Part shown: positions 12,093-20,691 of the stretch, in pieces | Layout of the letters: each line of letters opens with the position of its first letter | Position numbering within the stretch: the stretch's first letter is position 1 | Source of the DNA: Bacteroidales bacterium UBA4347 | GTDB taxonomy: Bacteria > Bacteroidota > Bacteroidia > Bacteroidales > P3 | Reading direction: 5' to 3' | DNA: 20,691 bases | NCBI GenBank assembly: GCA_002394185.1 | Contig: DGTB01000098.1 | Span: 1 to 20,691, forward strand | The notes under the pieces: model-generated | Databases searched by the model: none | Seen by the model: the letters and a program-made list of their open reading frames with translations, nothing else | What the model was told of the DNA's origin: nothing | Program-made: the position numbers and the translations under genes

Positions 12093-13187
12093 TCAGGCCT
12101 CCACAGCCGCGCGGAACTTGTCCACCATGCGGTCTGCCGAGTAGTTCTCGACAAACATCTGGCGGCTGTATGCGTTGAAGCGGGGGTATGACGTGGTGCA
12201 GAAGCCGTTGATGGCCTCCACGAACTCATCGGCCGTCAGGCAGCAGGCCCCCGCTTTGGCATAGTCCACGTCGTAGCCGCTCCAGGCCTCCGGCGTACCT
12301 ATGATGTTTTTGCCGTACATCAGGCTCTCGCATGTCTTCACCTTCATGCCGCTGCCTTTGAAGATGGGCAGCACCATCAGGTCGGCCTCTTCGAAGACGG
12401 GAGCCAGGTCGGGGACATCGCTCAGCACCTCGATGTCTCCACGCATCCAGTCGGCTTCCTTCAGCCTGTCCATGCCTTTGCCAACCACCAGCATGCGTAT
12501 GTCAACCCTTGGCAGTACGTTCTTCACGAACCATTCAATGCCCTCCACATTGGCGGGGAAGTATGCACCGAGGAAGACGCACAACGGGCGTTTTGCGATG
12601 GAGTCTGCGGGGTAGGTGTCGTGCCGGTAGGTGTCTACGAAGGCTATGGGTATCAGCTGGTCGGCATGTCTGCCGTAGCGGCGGAAGAGTTCATCGTCGT
12701 CGCGTTGGCTCAGTGCGATAGTGCGGTCGGCGTAGCGGCAGCACCATCGGTCGTTGCGGTTGACGCAAGGAAGGACTATCCAGCGTATGGGATTGAACCA
12801 TTGGCAATATTTAGCTCCGAAATAAATCACCTCCACGTTGTGGAAGAAGCAGACTACGCGCCCTTTGTATCCATTCTCTTTCAGCTTTTTGGCTATGATG
12901 CCAAACACCGAGCGGTCCACAAAGACCACATCGTAGTTCTGCGCTTGCTTCACAATATTGCGCACCCGTCGCGGAGTCAGTCCGAGATAATAGCCCAACG
13001 GCATGTACATGAATCCTTGGGCATATTCCCACAGAGTACGTCGGCGGTTTTCATCGTAGATATAGTAGGTGTCAACATTCTTTTCACCTGCTATACCTTC
13101 CAGTACTGTGTGGTTCAGCTCGCTGGCTTTTTCACCGCCTTCGGGCACTCCACGGACTTTTTTATATCGGATGATTAATATCTTCAT
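12093..13187 (-). CDS. GT4-family glycosyltransferase
   Basis: The 364-residue protein is a GT-B glycosyltransferase. The N-terminal half starts MKILIIRYKKVRGVPEGGEKAS with the acceptor-side glycine-rich loop, and RVVCFFHNVEVIYFGAKY is the usual HN-containing strand-helix. The C-terminal half has CVFLGAYFPANVEGIEWFVKNV (shortened: LGAYFPANVEGIEWF), which is typical of the GT4 donor domain start, then LMVLPIFKGSGMK followed by VKTCESLMYGKNIIGT. In GT4 enzymes two acidic residues in this last region, here the Glu in KTCESL being one, bind the nucleotide-sugar. Donor and acceptor are unknown. Its ATG overlaps the yfhO-like stop by 4 bp (ATGA at 13184-13187), so it is the third gene of a pgpH-yfhO-GT4 transcript and not obviously part of the plus-strand cassette. 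Confidence 0.85.
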   Translation of the reverse strand: MKILIIRYKKVRGVPEGGEKASELNHTVLEGIAGEKNVDTYYIYDENRRRTLWEYAQGFMYMPLGYYLGLTPRRVRNIVKQAQNYDVVFVDRSVFGIIAKKLKENGYKGRVVCFFHNVEVIYFGAKYCQWFNPIRWIVLPCVNRNDRWCCRYADRTIALSQRDDDELFRRYGRHADQLIPIAFVDTYRHDTYPADSIAKRPLCVFLGAYFPANVEGIEWFVKNVLPRVDIRMLVVGKGMDRLKEADWMRGDIEVLSDVPDLAPVFEEADLMVLPIFKGSGMKVKTCESLMYGKNIIGTPEAWSGYDVDYAKAGACCLTADEFVEAINGFCTTSYPRFNAYSRQMFVENYSADRMVDKFRAAVEA

Positions 13188-15715
13188 TCTTGCTCTTTTC
13201 TCTTGCGATAGTAAAGAATAATGGCGCCTGTCGCTAACAGTACCAGTATGATGGAGCCGATAATGGTAACGGTATCCATCCGGTGGAAGAGCGGTGCTTC
13301 GTTGCGGAACTCAATGACATGGTCGCCGGCGGGGATGACCATGGCGCGGAGTATGTAGTTGGCACGCATGTATTCGGCTGGTTGGCCGTCGATGTAGGCG
13401 CGCCAGTCGGGCTCATAGTATATTTCGCTGAAGACTGCCAACTGGTCGTCGGCTGCATGGCTATTGTATTTCAGATAGTCAGGGTTGTAGGGGTTCTGGT
13501 GCTCCATGACGATGGTGGCCGTGCTGTCGAAAGCCAGGGAAAAGACGGTGTCGTCCTCAATCACGACTGTCTTGGCGATGCTGTAGAACTTCTGTTCGTC
13601 GGCCCAATTGATTACAGCTTGATTCTTCGGGTCGATTGTATTCAGTGCCAGTATCTCGCCGTTGGCGTCGCCCACCATGCGGGTGGACTCCACAAACCAT
13701 GCGTTGCCCAGTGCATCGGGATTGCGCTGCACCTGTCCGCCTTGTACTACAATATAGCGTGCATTGAGCATGTTGAGCACCTGCATGTTGATATGGCGTG
13801 AGATGTAGAAGTCGATAATGTCTTGGTAACGGCGCATCTTCACGGCGCTGTAGCCGCCAATCTGATGGTGGAAGGCCGAGGGTTTGGCATCGTTGAAGGT
13901 ATTCGTTGCCAGATTCAGCACTCTGTAGTCTTTGTCACCGAATTGGGCAGCCATCTCATCGATGGTATAGTCGTACTGCTGGGGCCTGAGGGTGAGTTCG
14001 CTCTCCTCGGCATAACTCATGTCGTTCAGGTAGCGACGGTCCACACCCCACAGGTCTATCGCCGTCAGCAGGGTAAGCGCAATCATGAACCATGTCGTGT
14101 ACTTGCGATTGCTGTTCTTGTTAGTGGTCAACCAAAGGATGGCAAAAGCCAGTGCGACGAAGATGAGACTGCGCCACGAATCGCTGACGTATAGCGATTT
14201 GCGGTCTTGCGTCAATATGTCTCTCATGCCCTGGTCCATCTGGGCATCGTTGGCAGCGGTATAGTCCCACATGCCACTCAGGATCAGTCCTATCAGGATG
14301 ATTGCTCCGGTGATACCGCCAGCCCAGTAGAGCGCCTTGTTGGCTTTCTGTTGCGTCATCTCTTTGTTCAGCAGCTGCTTCAGTCCCAATATACCCAGCA
14401 GAACCATCGTGACGTTGGCCAACACCAGGCTCATGCTCGGCGTTCTGAACTTATTGTACATTGGCAGGTTGTTGAACAGCCATTCGTTGACGGGCATGAA
14501 GTTGCGGCCCCACGACATGATGATGGCTATTATGGTGGCAAAGAGCAACCACCAGCGTTCCGGTCCTTTCACCAGTATCAGGCCCAACACGAAGAGGAAG
14601 ATGATGATGGCTCCGAAATAGACCGGGCCCGAGGTGAAGGGTTGGTCGCCCCAATAGTAGGGTGCGTTGGCTTTGTATTGCTCCTTCTGGGCAGACGGTA
14701 TGGGCTGCTGGTCTACCAGTTGGGCGTATTTGCTGCCGCTCTTGGCGGGTTCGCCGCTGCCGCCGCCCATTGCGCCCGGCACCAGCAGTGTGTAGGTCTC
14801 GCCCACGCCGTAGCTCCATGAGAAAGCGTAGTCAATGTCCAGTCCGCCGCGTTTGCCGGCTATCGAGTTGGCTTCGTTGTCCTGATACAGGTCTTCCGGT
14901 GTAACGCTGGTGACATTGCCTCCGCGCATCGTTTGCGACGAATACTCCATGCTCACCATCAGGTTTCGTGCGTTGCAGGCAAACGCTATCGCGCAGCCGG
15001 CCAACAGTATGCCAATACCATAGAAGAATTGCGGCAGGTATTTGTCCTTCAGCGCATATACAGCATAGGTGAATCCCAGCACCACAGCGCCGATAATGGT
15101 GTAGAATGTGATTTGGATGTGGTTGCTGAGAAGCTGTATGCTCAGTGCGCAGACAAACAGCAGGCCTCCCCACAGCCAGTCGCCCCATTTCTTTTTCCCG
15201 TCACGCGCCTTGCGGAGGCAAAGTATCATTCCTGCCAGGATAGGTGCCACCATTGCTATGGCCCATCCCTTCGAGATATGGCCTGCTTCGATGATAATGA
15301 TATTGTAGCTGCCCAGGCCGAAGGCAAGGGCGCCCAGCAGGGCCAGCCACGGGGTGCATCCCAGAGCCAGCAGGGCGATGTAGAATCCGATCAGGTAGAA
15401 GAATAGCACTCCGGCATTCTCGTGCAATCCCAAAAACTGCAGTGTACCTGCTTCTTTTATAGGGGTGAACACGCTTTTCACTTTCGGGTTGCCTCCCACT
15501 TGGTAGGCGGGCATGCCGCTGAACATGGCGCTGTTCCAGTGTGCATACTCACCGGTCTTCTCGTGGAAGTCCTTCGTCTCCTTCACCATTGCGTTGAACG
15601 ACATAGTGTCGCCCTGATACATCTCCTTGCCTTGTATAACGGGCAGGAAATATATCAGCGCCACGGCCATCATGGCCACTACCATTCCAATATGAATCCA
15701 AACATTCTTTTTCAT
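13184..15715 (-). CDS. YfhO-family polytopic membrane protein
   Basis: The 843-residue protein has a membrane segment at residues about 8-27, then the conserved extracytoplasmic lead-in (QGDTMSFNAMVKETKDF, HWNSAMFSGMPAYQ) seen in YfhO-like proteins of Bacteroidetes. About ten to twelve further hydrophobic segments follow up to residue about 560. A large soluble region (about 570-810) contains PDWRAYIDGQPAEYMRANYI and AGDHVIEFRN near its end, and a final membrane helix closes the protein before YYRKRKEQE. YfhO proteins are GT-C-like; in Firmicutes YfhO is linked to glycosylation of lipoteichoic acid, and the Bacteroidetes role is not established. Sitting between a cell-cycle-linked phosphohydrolase and a GT4 enzyme, a part in envelope glycan assembly is plausible. 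It starts 27 bp after the pgpH-like stop and overlaps the GT4 gene by 4 bp. Confidence 0.85.
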   Translation of the reverse strand: MKKNVWIHIGMVVAMMAVALIYFLPVIQGKEMYQGDTMSFNAMVKETKDFHEKTGEYAHWNSAMFSGMPAYQVGGNPKVKSVFTPIKEAGTLQFLGLHENAGVLFFYLIGFYIALLALGCTPWLALLGALAFGLGSYNIIIIEAGHISKGWAIAMVAPILAGMILCLRKARDGKKKWGDWLWGGLLFVCALSIQLLSNHIQITFYTIIGAVVLGFTYAVYALKDKYLPQFFYGIGILLAGCAIAFACNARNLMVSMEYSSQTMRGGNVTSVTPEDLYQDNEANSIAGKRGGLDIDYAFSWSYGVGETYTLLVPGAMGGGSGEPAKSGSKYAQLVDQQPIPSAQKEQYKANAPYYWGDQPFTSGPVYFGAIIIFLFVLGLILVKGPERWWLLFATIIAIIMSWGRNFMPVNEWLFNNLPMYNKFRTPSMSLVLANVTMVLLGILGLKQLLNKEMTQQKANKALYWAGGITGAIILIGLILSGMWDYTAANDAQMDQGMRDILTQDRKSLYVSDSWRSLIFVALAFAILWLTTNKNSNRKYTTWFMIALTLLTAIDLWGVDRRYLNDMSYAEESELTLRPQQYDYTIDEMAAQFGDKDYRVLNLATNTFNDAKPSAFHHQIGGYSAVKMRRYQDIIDFYISRHINMQVLNMLNARYIVVQGGQVQRNPDALGNAWFVESTRMVGDANGEILALNTIDPKNQAVINWADEQKFYSIAKTVVIEDDTVFSLAFDSTATIVMEHQNPYNPDYLKYNSHAADDQLAVFSEIYYEPDWRAYIDGQPAEYMRANYILRAMVIPAGDHVIEFRNEAPLFHRMDTVTIIGSIILVLLATGAIILYYRKRKEQE

Positions 15716-15742
15716 TATTCCTTTTTTTTCATTATTATTCCT

Positions 15743-17725
15743 CTATTTCTCGTCTTTACCCTTCACCTTCGGGTATTCCACTCTCACGTGATAGATGCTC
15801 ATCATCTTTTCCTTCAAAATCTTCCTCACGCGGGCGATGTCGCCATACGACAGCGGGCAGTTGTCCAGCTGTCCTGCGGCAATCTTGCCGTCTATCAGTT
15901 TGTCTATCATGGCGTCCGTGCTTTCCTTCGTGTGGTTCTTCAGGCTGCGGCAGGCGGCCTCCACGGTGTCCACAATCATCACCACGGCCGTCTCGCGGCT
16001 GTAGGGGCGCGGACCCGGGTAGCGGAAAGCGCTGATGTCGAAGTCTCCGTCGGGGTGCTTCTCCAGCTCCTTGGCGTAGAAGTAGCCTGTCATCGTCGTG
16101 CCGTGGTGTGTGCGTATAAAGTCCTGCACCTCGGACGGCAGGTGGTATTTGCGCGCCAGCTTCAATCCTTCCGTCACATGGCTGGTGATCATGCGGGCGC
16201 TCTCCTCGTTGTCCAGTTCGTCGTGAGGGTTGAATCCGCTCGTCTGGTTCTCGGTGAAATAGATGGGGTTGCGGATTTTGCCGATGTCGTGGTAGAGTGC
16301 GCCGACCCTTGCCAGCAGGGCGTCGCCTCCCAGTTCGCTCACCAGGTCTTCGGCTATGTTGGCCACCTGCACCGAGTGCTGGAACGTCCCGGGAGCCCTC
16401 CGGCTCAGCATGCGCATGGCCTCGTTGTTGGTGCTGCTGAGTTCCATCAGCGTCAGCGCCGTCGTCATGCCGAACATACGCTCGAAGAGGTAGATCAGCG
16501 GGTAGGCCAGCAGCGTCAGCACGGCGTTCAGGAAGAAGATGAGGTAGCGCTCCAGCTGCAGGCTGTCGAAGTTGGTGTCCTGGCTCAGCACACCCGCTGT
16601 GTATATCAGCGAGTAGCTGACGAATATCACCGCCGCCAGCACAAAGAACTGCGCCCTCTTCTCCAGGTTGCGCACCGCTATGATGCTCATCATGCCCGTC
16701 ACCAGCTGGTAGAAGATAAACTCGAACGAGTTGGGCACCAGGTTGGCCAGCACAATCACCGTCGTCAGGTGGATATACAATGCCGCCCTCATGTCGAAGA
16801 AGACCCTCATCAGGATGGGCACCACGCACAGGGGCACCAGCAGCACCCATTCCGGCGCCATTCTCACCATCATGGCCTCCATCGCCGATACCATCAGCAC
16901 CGTCACCAGCACCATCAGCACCCGTCGGTTGTCTTCCAGAATGCGGTGGCGTGTGTTCAGCAGGAACATATACAGGGCCACAAACGAGATCATGGCCAGC
17001 AGCAGCTGGCCGGCCATCTGGCCCCACACGTTGAAGCCCTCGGCGAAACGGCGGTCCTCCTCGGCCTCCAGGGCGGCGATGCGGCGGCCTTTCTCCTCGG
17101 TCACCACCTCGCCTTTGCCCACAATGCGCTCGCCGGCCATCACCAGCTCGCTCGTGTAGCTCAGCTGGCTCAGGCGGCTCTCGAGTTCCAGCGCTGTGCG
17201 GCCGCGGTCCAGTACATAGTCGGGTTTGAACAGGCTGTCGATTGTCTGTTCGGGCAGGCGGGACTCCAGCTTGGCCCGCGTAACGAAATCGCCCATCCGG
17301 TATTCGTGACCCACGTTGCCTTCCAGTACCACTACGCGGCGGGCTTCATTCTCCGGCCCCCACTCCTCGGCGTCAAGGCTTTCCAAGTATCCCACGCGGT
17401 GGACACTGTCCATCAGCTGCTTCAGCCATCGATCTCCAGCCTCCGCCTTCGTGCCGTCGATCGACACTTTCTTATAGTACAGGATGGCCTCCCCACGCTC
17501 GCGGGCCTCCTCGGCTTTCACATCCTCCGCACTCTTCAGTACCGCAAAATCGAATGGCGCCGACAGGTCGGCACCCCTCCAGGGAGCCCCCACCTTGTAG
17601 TCATAGTGCTCTCCGCCTCCCTCGTGGGGAAACATCAACACAATCAGCAATGATGTTACAATCATTGCCAGTATTCTGTATATCAAGCTTAAACGGCGTA
17701 CCGTTCCGGATAGTATCTTGCCCAT
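15743..17725 (-). CDS. pgpH: 7TM-HD phosphohydrolase, PgpH-like (probable c-di-AMP phosphodiesterase)
   Basis: The 660-residue protein has the PgpH architecture. One N-terminal membrane helix (about 15-32) is followed by an extracytoplasmic 7TMR-HDED domain (about 35-230), seven membrane helices (about 235-415) and a cytoplasmic HD domain (about 445-640). HD metal ligands are visible: H450 (GTFQHSVQVAN), H479-D480 (ALYHDIGK), H516 (SHVTEG), H540-H541 (THHGT) and D586 (VMIVDTVEAA). In Firmicutes PgpH degrades the second messenger c-di-AMP, which controls osmotic and wall homeostasis; Bacteroidetes homologues share the architecture. It is first in the leftward run with yfhO-like and GT4 genes and has its own promoter. 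A long open frame antisense to it (15422-17653, plus strand) is a codon-bias shadow. Confidence 0.92.
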   Translation of the reverse strand: MGKILSGTVRRLSLIYRILAMIVTSLLIVLMFPHEGGGEHYDYKVGAPWRGADLSAPFDFAVLKSAEDVKAEEARERGEAILYYKKVSIDGTKAEAGDRWLKQLMDSVHRVGYLESLDAEEWGPENEARRVVVLEGNVGHEYRMGDFVTRAKLESRLPEQTIDSLFKPDYVLDRGRTALELESRLSQLSYTSELVMAGERIVGKGEVVTEEKGRRIAALEAEEDRRFAEGFNVWGQMAGQLLLAMISFVALYMFLLNTRHRILEDNRRVLMVLVTVLMVSAMEAMMVRMAPEWVLLVPLCVVPILMRVFFDMRAALYIHLTTVIVLANLVPNSFEFIFYQLVTGMMSIIAVRNLEKRAQFFVLAAVIFVSYSLIYTAGVLSQDTNFDSLQLERYLIFFLNAVLTLLAYPLIYLFERMFGMTTALTLMELSSTNNEAMRMLSRRAPGTFQHSVQVANIAEDLVSELGGDALLARVGALYHDIGKIRNPIYFTENQTSGFNPHDELDNEESARMITSHVTEGLKLARKYHLPSEVQDFIRTHHGTTMTGYFYAKELEKHPDGDFDISAFRYPGPRPYSRETAVVMIVDTVEAACRSLKNHTKESTDAMIDKLIDGKIAAGQLDNCPLSYGDIARVRKILKEKMMSIYHVRVEYPKVKGKDEK

Positions 17726-17746
17726 CTCTCAAATAATTTCAAACTG

Positions 17747-17777
17747 CAAAGATACAACAAATTTCCCACATGGCAAA
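17747..17777 (-). promoter_or_regulatory. Bacteroidetes-type promoter of the pgpH-yfhO-GT4 unit
   Basis: On the minus strand TTTG (17774-17777) and TATCTTTG (17747-17754) are 19 bp apart, matching the phylum consensus. The start of transcription would lie near 17741, leaving a leader of about 16 nt before the ATG at 17725. The 78-bp spacer shows no terminator for the upstream secreted-protein genes. Confidence 0.8.
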
Positions 17778-17803
17778 AAAATAATGCACGCCGCCCCTCA
17801 TAC

Positions 17804-19108
17804 TCACTTCTCCCCGACCACCAGCTTGCGGGCGTAGGAGCCAGCCTCGGTGCTGAGGCGGAGGAGGTAGACGCCCGGTGCGAGGGGCGAGGTGTCGAGG
17901 GAGAGCGGCAGCTGCGCGTCGTCGAGGCGGAGCACCTCGGAGCCCTTGGCGTCGACGAGTGTCAGCGCGCCGCGGACGGGCCCGTCGCCGAGGACTACGG
18001 CTACGCGGCCCCGGGCGGGATTGGGCACCAGCGTCAGCGCTGTCCCCGTGCCGTCGGCCCCGGCGATGCCCTGCGAGCCCGGCTGGCGCGAGCCGAGGTA
18101 GAACTGCAGGGGGCCGCGCCAGGAGCTCCATATCAGCGTGTCGCCGTGCATGGGGCATCCGCCGTGGTCGCATTCGCCGCGCACCCACAGCGAGTACCAC
18201 ACGCCGCTGTCCAGCCCCGTGACGGTCGCCGTGGTGTCGGCGAAGGTGAGGATGTTGGAGGTGTCGGGCGCGGGCCCGAGGCCGCCCACGGCCACCTGGT
18301 AGCGTCCGGAGTAGAGCCCCTCGAAGGGCCGCGACGGATGCCACGCCACCACGGCATAGTCATCCCCCCGCTCCTCCAGCCTGAAATTCTCCACCGCCCC
18401 GCACAGCAGCCTGTCAGGCTCCACTATCGGGAAGAAGCCCCCAAAACAGTTCTCCTGTACTGATATCCATTCATTTGTTAAAGGGTGTTTACTGTAAAAG
18501 GTGAACATTGTGTCAGCCCCGATCAAGTGGGGCCGGGCCACTCTGGTGAATGCCATGTTGTATTCCATGGAACCGGGGCGTGCTTGACTGTAATTGATGT
18601 GATTTAACAATCCAATATAGATCGTCCCTCCGACGACGACCGGATTGTCGAAGTAATACTCATAGCAGTATTGCGGATTGGAGTGGCCGTATACGTCATT
18701 ACCATAATTGTAGGCGCAGACAACCCTGTAACTGTCGAAATTGGCAGTATCGATAACTATCCAGTTGTCCCCTTCTTTTCTCATGATTCCATACGTTGGC
18801 CATATGGAGTCCGTAATGCTGTATTGTCCAACCACGGCTACACCATACACATTAGTCACCGAAGGAACAATGCACTCTTTAACATGGGGATTCGGTACCC
18901 ACAAAGCGCCACCACTACCTAAAAGAAAAGAATGTGGATTATCTGTGTAATAGCAAGAATCAAAGTAATTAACAGTGTCTTGCGGGTATTCCTTGCGGAA
19001 AACATTATTCCCAATGATTATGGTATCGCCAATAATGGTGGTGTCCGGCGTCTGCTGCCCCATGCAGAAAAATGGAGCAAGAAAACATATTAACAGGATT
19101 CTCTTCAT
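17804..19108 (-). CDS. Secreted protein with Fn3-like module and T9SS type A sorting domain
   Basis: The 434-residue product starts with a signal peptide (MKRILLICFLAPFFCMGQ, cleavage near residue 18). Residues about 40-230 form a domain I do not recognise, with several cysteines and aromatic motifs such as SCYYTDNPHSFLLGSGGALW and a partial five-fold pattern that could be a propeller. Residues about 238-338 look like a fibronectin type III module (VENFRLEERGDDYAVVAWHP, TVTGLDSGVWYSLWVRGEC). Residues 357-434 are a type IX secretion sorting domain: LVPNPARG, then GALTLVDAKGSEVL, then LAPGVYLLRL and a short basic end ARKLVVGEK. It should be exported by T9SS and fixed to the cell surface or released. 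The DNA for the Fn3 and sorting modules (17804 to about 18430) is far richer in G+C than the 5' part. It lies 20 bp after another secreted-protein gene. Confidence 0.85.
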   Translation of the reverse strand: MKRILLICFLAPFFCMGQQTPDTTIIGDTIIIGNNVFRKEYPQDTVNYFDSCYYTDNPHSFLLGSGGALWVPNPHVKECIVPSVTNVYGVAVVGQYSITDSIWPTYGIMRKEGDNWIVIDTANFDSYRVVCAYNYGNDVYGHSNPQYCYEYYFDNPVVVGGTIYIGLLNHINYSQARPGSMEYNMAFTRVARPHLIGADTMFTFYSKHPLTNEWISVQENCFGGFFPIVEPDRLLCGAVENFRLEERGDDYAVVAWHPSRPFEGLYSGRYQVAVGGLGPAPDTSNILTFADTTATVTGLDSGVWYSLWVRGECDHGGCPMHGDTLIWSSWRGPLQFYLGSRQPGSQGIAGADGTGTALTLVPNPARGRVAVVLGDGPVRGALTLVDAKGSEVLRLDDAQLPLSLDTSPLAPGVYLLRLSTEAGSYARKLVVGEK

Positions 19109-19128
19109 AACTGTTTGATTGTATGTGA

Positions 19129-20454
19129 TTAAAATTCAGAACAACTAACAGGATAGTCTGTAGTAGTCGTGCCACTATCTTTATTAAAATATATTGTAGG
19201 CGTACTCGCCGAAGGTGGAATTGTTGCATGCCCTGGATTCACATTGTCAATAATCTCGATGTCGTATTTGTCCTTAAACGGGCAGGACGGCGACGGGGTG
19301 GCGAAATTGGCATCCCAGTTCTGCTGCAACCTGAATTTTTGACCGCAGGAGATAAACGAGAATTCGTCCACATTGTCCAGCGATTGGTATATCTCGTCTT
19401 TATGGAAAAGAATGTTGTCAGTGTAAGGTCTGTTGGCGTTGGGGTCAAGCCAAACGAAGTTGGAGTTGAAACTGCCCCCAAGCGGGAATTCAAATGGCTG
19501 CACCAGTACTGCCCTATTGCCTTCGTCGAGAAAAGTGATGTCGTATGGCTCGCTTTTCCCGTCAAAGAAAAACTCCTGCGAGTTGAACATCGTCAGTGTG
19601 GACAGTTCAAAATACCGAATGCGGGTGCTGAAAGGGTTTGAATAGCCTCCATAGAGATAGGACACTGCCAGTCGGTCGTTGGAGATTGCAGAGTGGGTTT
19701 GGGAATACACTTCCATGTCTCCCGTCGGATAATAGTAGTAATTGTCTATGATGGGGTCGCCAAGCACATTGTCAGGATTCGCCCTTCTGAGGCCAAGCGC
19801 AGGAGTGCTTTTATTGTACTCGACAAAGTAGACACCGAAGTTGTAGTCCGAAAAGAAAACCTCATGCAGCACCTCTATATCGGGCAATGTGGCATATTTG
19901 AACACCGGAGAGCCAAGAATGTCGTCCACTTCAAGAATTGCACTCGTGAAATAGACATACGGGTAAACCGCCCGTTCCTCCTGCCCAATGGCGACCACTT
20001 TCTCGATTCCAAGGCTGTTGTGGTACACAGCCAACCGTTTCATCATGGTTACTTCAGGTATAACATAATATTCAACATTCACGTTTGCTGATGAATAATC
20101 GTTCAGGTTGATGTACCCGATAAAACCTTCGTGTTTTTCTGTCTCTCCACAAAAATATACATAGTCATCAAGAATTCTCATGTCGTATATTTGCGTCAGG
20201 TAGCTTGGCAGCACACAATAATTCCCAAAGGGTAATGTTGTGCCGGGTGAGTAATATTCGTCGTTTGGGCACAGATACATCCTCAACTCACCCTCGTGCC
20301 ATCCATAAACAACGGAATTGTTGGGGTCCCAGCTACGGGTCAGTACACATTGCAATTGGGGTGATGTTATATTCTCCCATCGCAAACTGGCATATTGGGC
20401 GAGCAGGTTCCCCGACCCCAGGACCAGTAAAAAAGCAAGTAATAGTTTTTTCAT
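19129..20454 (-). CDS. Secreted hypothetical protein, possible beta-propeller
   Basis: The 441-residue product has a signal peptide (MKKLLLAFLLVLGSGNLLA, cleavage before QYAS). The mature part is rich in Tyr, Asn, Asp and Phe with recurring short strands such as DDYVYFCGETEKHEGFIGYIN, shortened here to VYFCGET and GFIGYIN, VVAIGQEE, AVSYLYGGYS and RAVLVQPFEF. This spacing suggests a beta-propeller of the kind found in Bacteroidales surface proteins, but I cannot name a family. No C-terminal T9SS domain is present: the end DYPVSCSEF lacks the PNP motif and the basic tail. Seven or so cysteines may form disulfides. It has its own promoter at 20553-20584 and is followed after 20 bp by the T9SS-cargo gene, so the two are probably co-transcribed and may act together on the surface. 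Confidence 0.7.
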   Translation of the reverse strand: MKKLLLAFLLVLGSGNLLAQYASLRWENITSPQLQCVLTRSWDPNNSVVYGWHEGELRMYLCPNDEYYSPGTTLPFGNYCVLPSYLTQIYDMRILDDYVYFCGETEKHEGFIGYINLNDYSSANVNVEYYVIPEVTMMKRLAVYHNSLGIEKVVAIGQEERAVYPYVYFTSAILEVDDILGSPVFKYATLPDIEVLHEVFFSDYNFGVYFVEYNKSTPALGLRRANPDNVLGDPIIDNYYYYPTGDMEVYSQTHSAISNDRLAVSYLYGGYSNPFSTRIRYFELSTLTMFNSQEFFFDGKSEPYDITFLDEGNRAVLVQPFEFPLGGSFNSNFVWLDPNANRPYTDNILFHKDEIYQSLDNVDEFSFISCGQKFRLQQNWDANFATPSPSCPFKDKYDIEIIDNVNPGHATIPPSASTPTIYFNKDSGTTTTDYPVSCSEF

Positions 20455-20552
20455 AATGTCTTTATTTTAATGATGGTGTTTTTTTTAATAGAGTGCTGTG
20501 TATTAGCGTATTATTTTGTTTTTGAGGATAAAATGGAGTTGTTTTCCGACTG

Positions 20553-20584
20553 CAAACATACGAAGAAAAAACGGAAAAAGCAAG
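20553..20584 (-). promoter_or_regulatory. Bacteroidetes-type promoter of the two secreted-protein genes
   Basis: On the minus strand CTTG (20581-20584) and TATGTTTG (20553-20560) are 20 bp apart; the -33 box deviates by one base from TTTG. Transcription would start near 20547, giving a leader of about 90 nt to the ATG at 20454. I see no structured element in that leader. Confidence 0.65.
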
Positions 20585-20610
20585 TCTGAGGGTAAAAAAA
20601 CAACCAGTGG

Positions 20611-20640
20611 CGTCACCCCACCCGGGAGGGGGATGAGACG
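20611..20640. repeat. Imperfect 30-bp palindrome
   Basis: CCCCACCC (20616-20623) faces GGGAGGGG (20624-20631) with one A-A mismatch, and the outer CGTC (20611-20614) matches GACG (20637-20640). It is too far from a T-run to be an obvious terminator and resembles a small interspersed palindromic repeat in an otherwise AT-rich spacer. Confidence 0.5.
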
Positions 20641-20660
20641 TGTCCGATACGGCATATCTT

Positions 20661-20691
20661 ATATTGTTTTTATATTGTTTACATATTGTTC
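20661..20691. repeat. 11-bp tandem repeat at the window edge
   Basis: ATATTGTTTTT, ATATTGTTTAC and ATATTGTTC follow each other without gaps and run off the right end of the window, so the copy number is unknown. The rest of the 20455-20691 spacer holds the promoter, the palindrome and no credible ORF. Confidence 0.7.

Noticed and set aside
15422..17653. A 743-codon open frame on the plus strand, His/Gln/Val-rich
   Set aside because: It lies opposite pgpH and the start of the yfhO-like gene, both with clear motifs. The composition is what strong third-position G/C bias produces on the antisense strand.

Overview
The window most likely comes from a Bacteroidales chromosome. Three putative promoters match the Bacteroidetes pattern (TTTG/CTTG, 19-20 bp, TAnnTTTG). 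One secreted protein ends in a type IX secretion (T9SS) sorting domain. MtaB, AqpZ, the YfhO-like membrane protein and the 7TM-HD phosphohydrolase look most like Bacteroidales proteins to me from memory. I saw no tRNA, rRNA, CRISPR array or transposase.

Layout. 1-507 is the 3' end of a type I restriction hsdR gene. 633-2313 holds deoD, aqpZ and a terminator. 2334-5151 (minus) holds a possible 36-residue ORF, mtaB, and a secreted MORN-repeat protein; a candidate small RNA on the plus strand lies between the last two. 5295-12083 (plus) is one tightly packed run: an ECF-like membrane protein, an IspD-like cytidylyltransferase, a truncated cytidylyltransferase/PEP-mutase remnant, then a surface-sugar cassette. 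The cassette encodes an acylneuraminate-type CMP transferase, a DRE-TIM aldolase-like enzyme, a two-piece thiamine-diphosphate enzyme, a KdsC-like phosphatase fused to a YhcH anomerase, and a GT52-like sialyltransferase candidate. 12093-17725 (minus) is the run pgpH-like, yfhO-like, GT4 glycosyltransferase. 17804-20454 (minus) holds two secreted proteins.

Two themes stand out. First, the cassette looks like a pathway for a CMP-activated 2-keto sugar acid (sialic-acid-like): activation, phosphatase, anomerase and transferase are present. The usual NeuB-type synthase is absent, and an aldolase-like protein plus a TPP enzyme sit in its place. This is inference and needs biochemistry. Second, short repeats sit in frame inside conserved genes: a double hairpin in deoD, a 39-bp tandem palindromic repeat between the two active-site basic residues of the IspD-like enzyme, a repeat-like linker in mtaB, and a 7-bp-period repeat at the phosphatase-anomerase fusion joint. 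Other 7-bp-period repeats lie at four gene borders. This recalls the Rickettsia palindromic elements that were found in frame inside genes.
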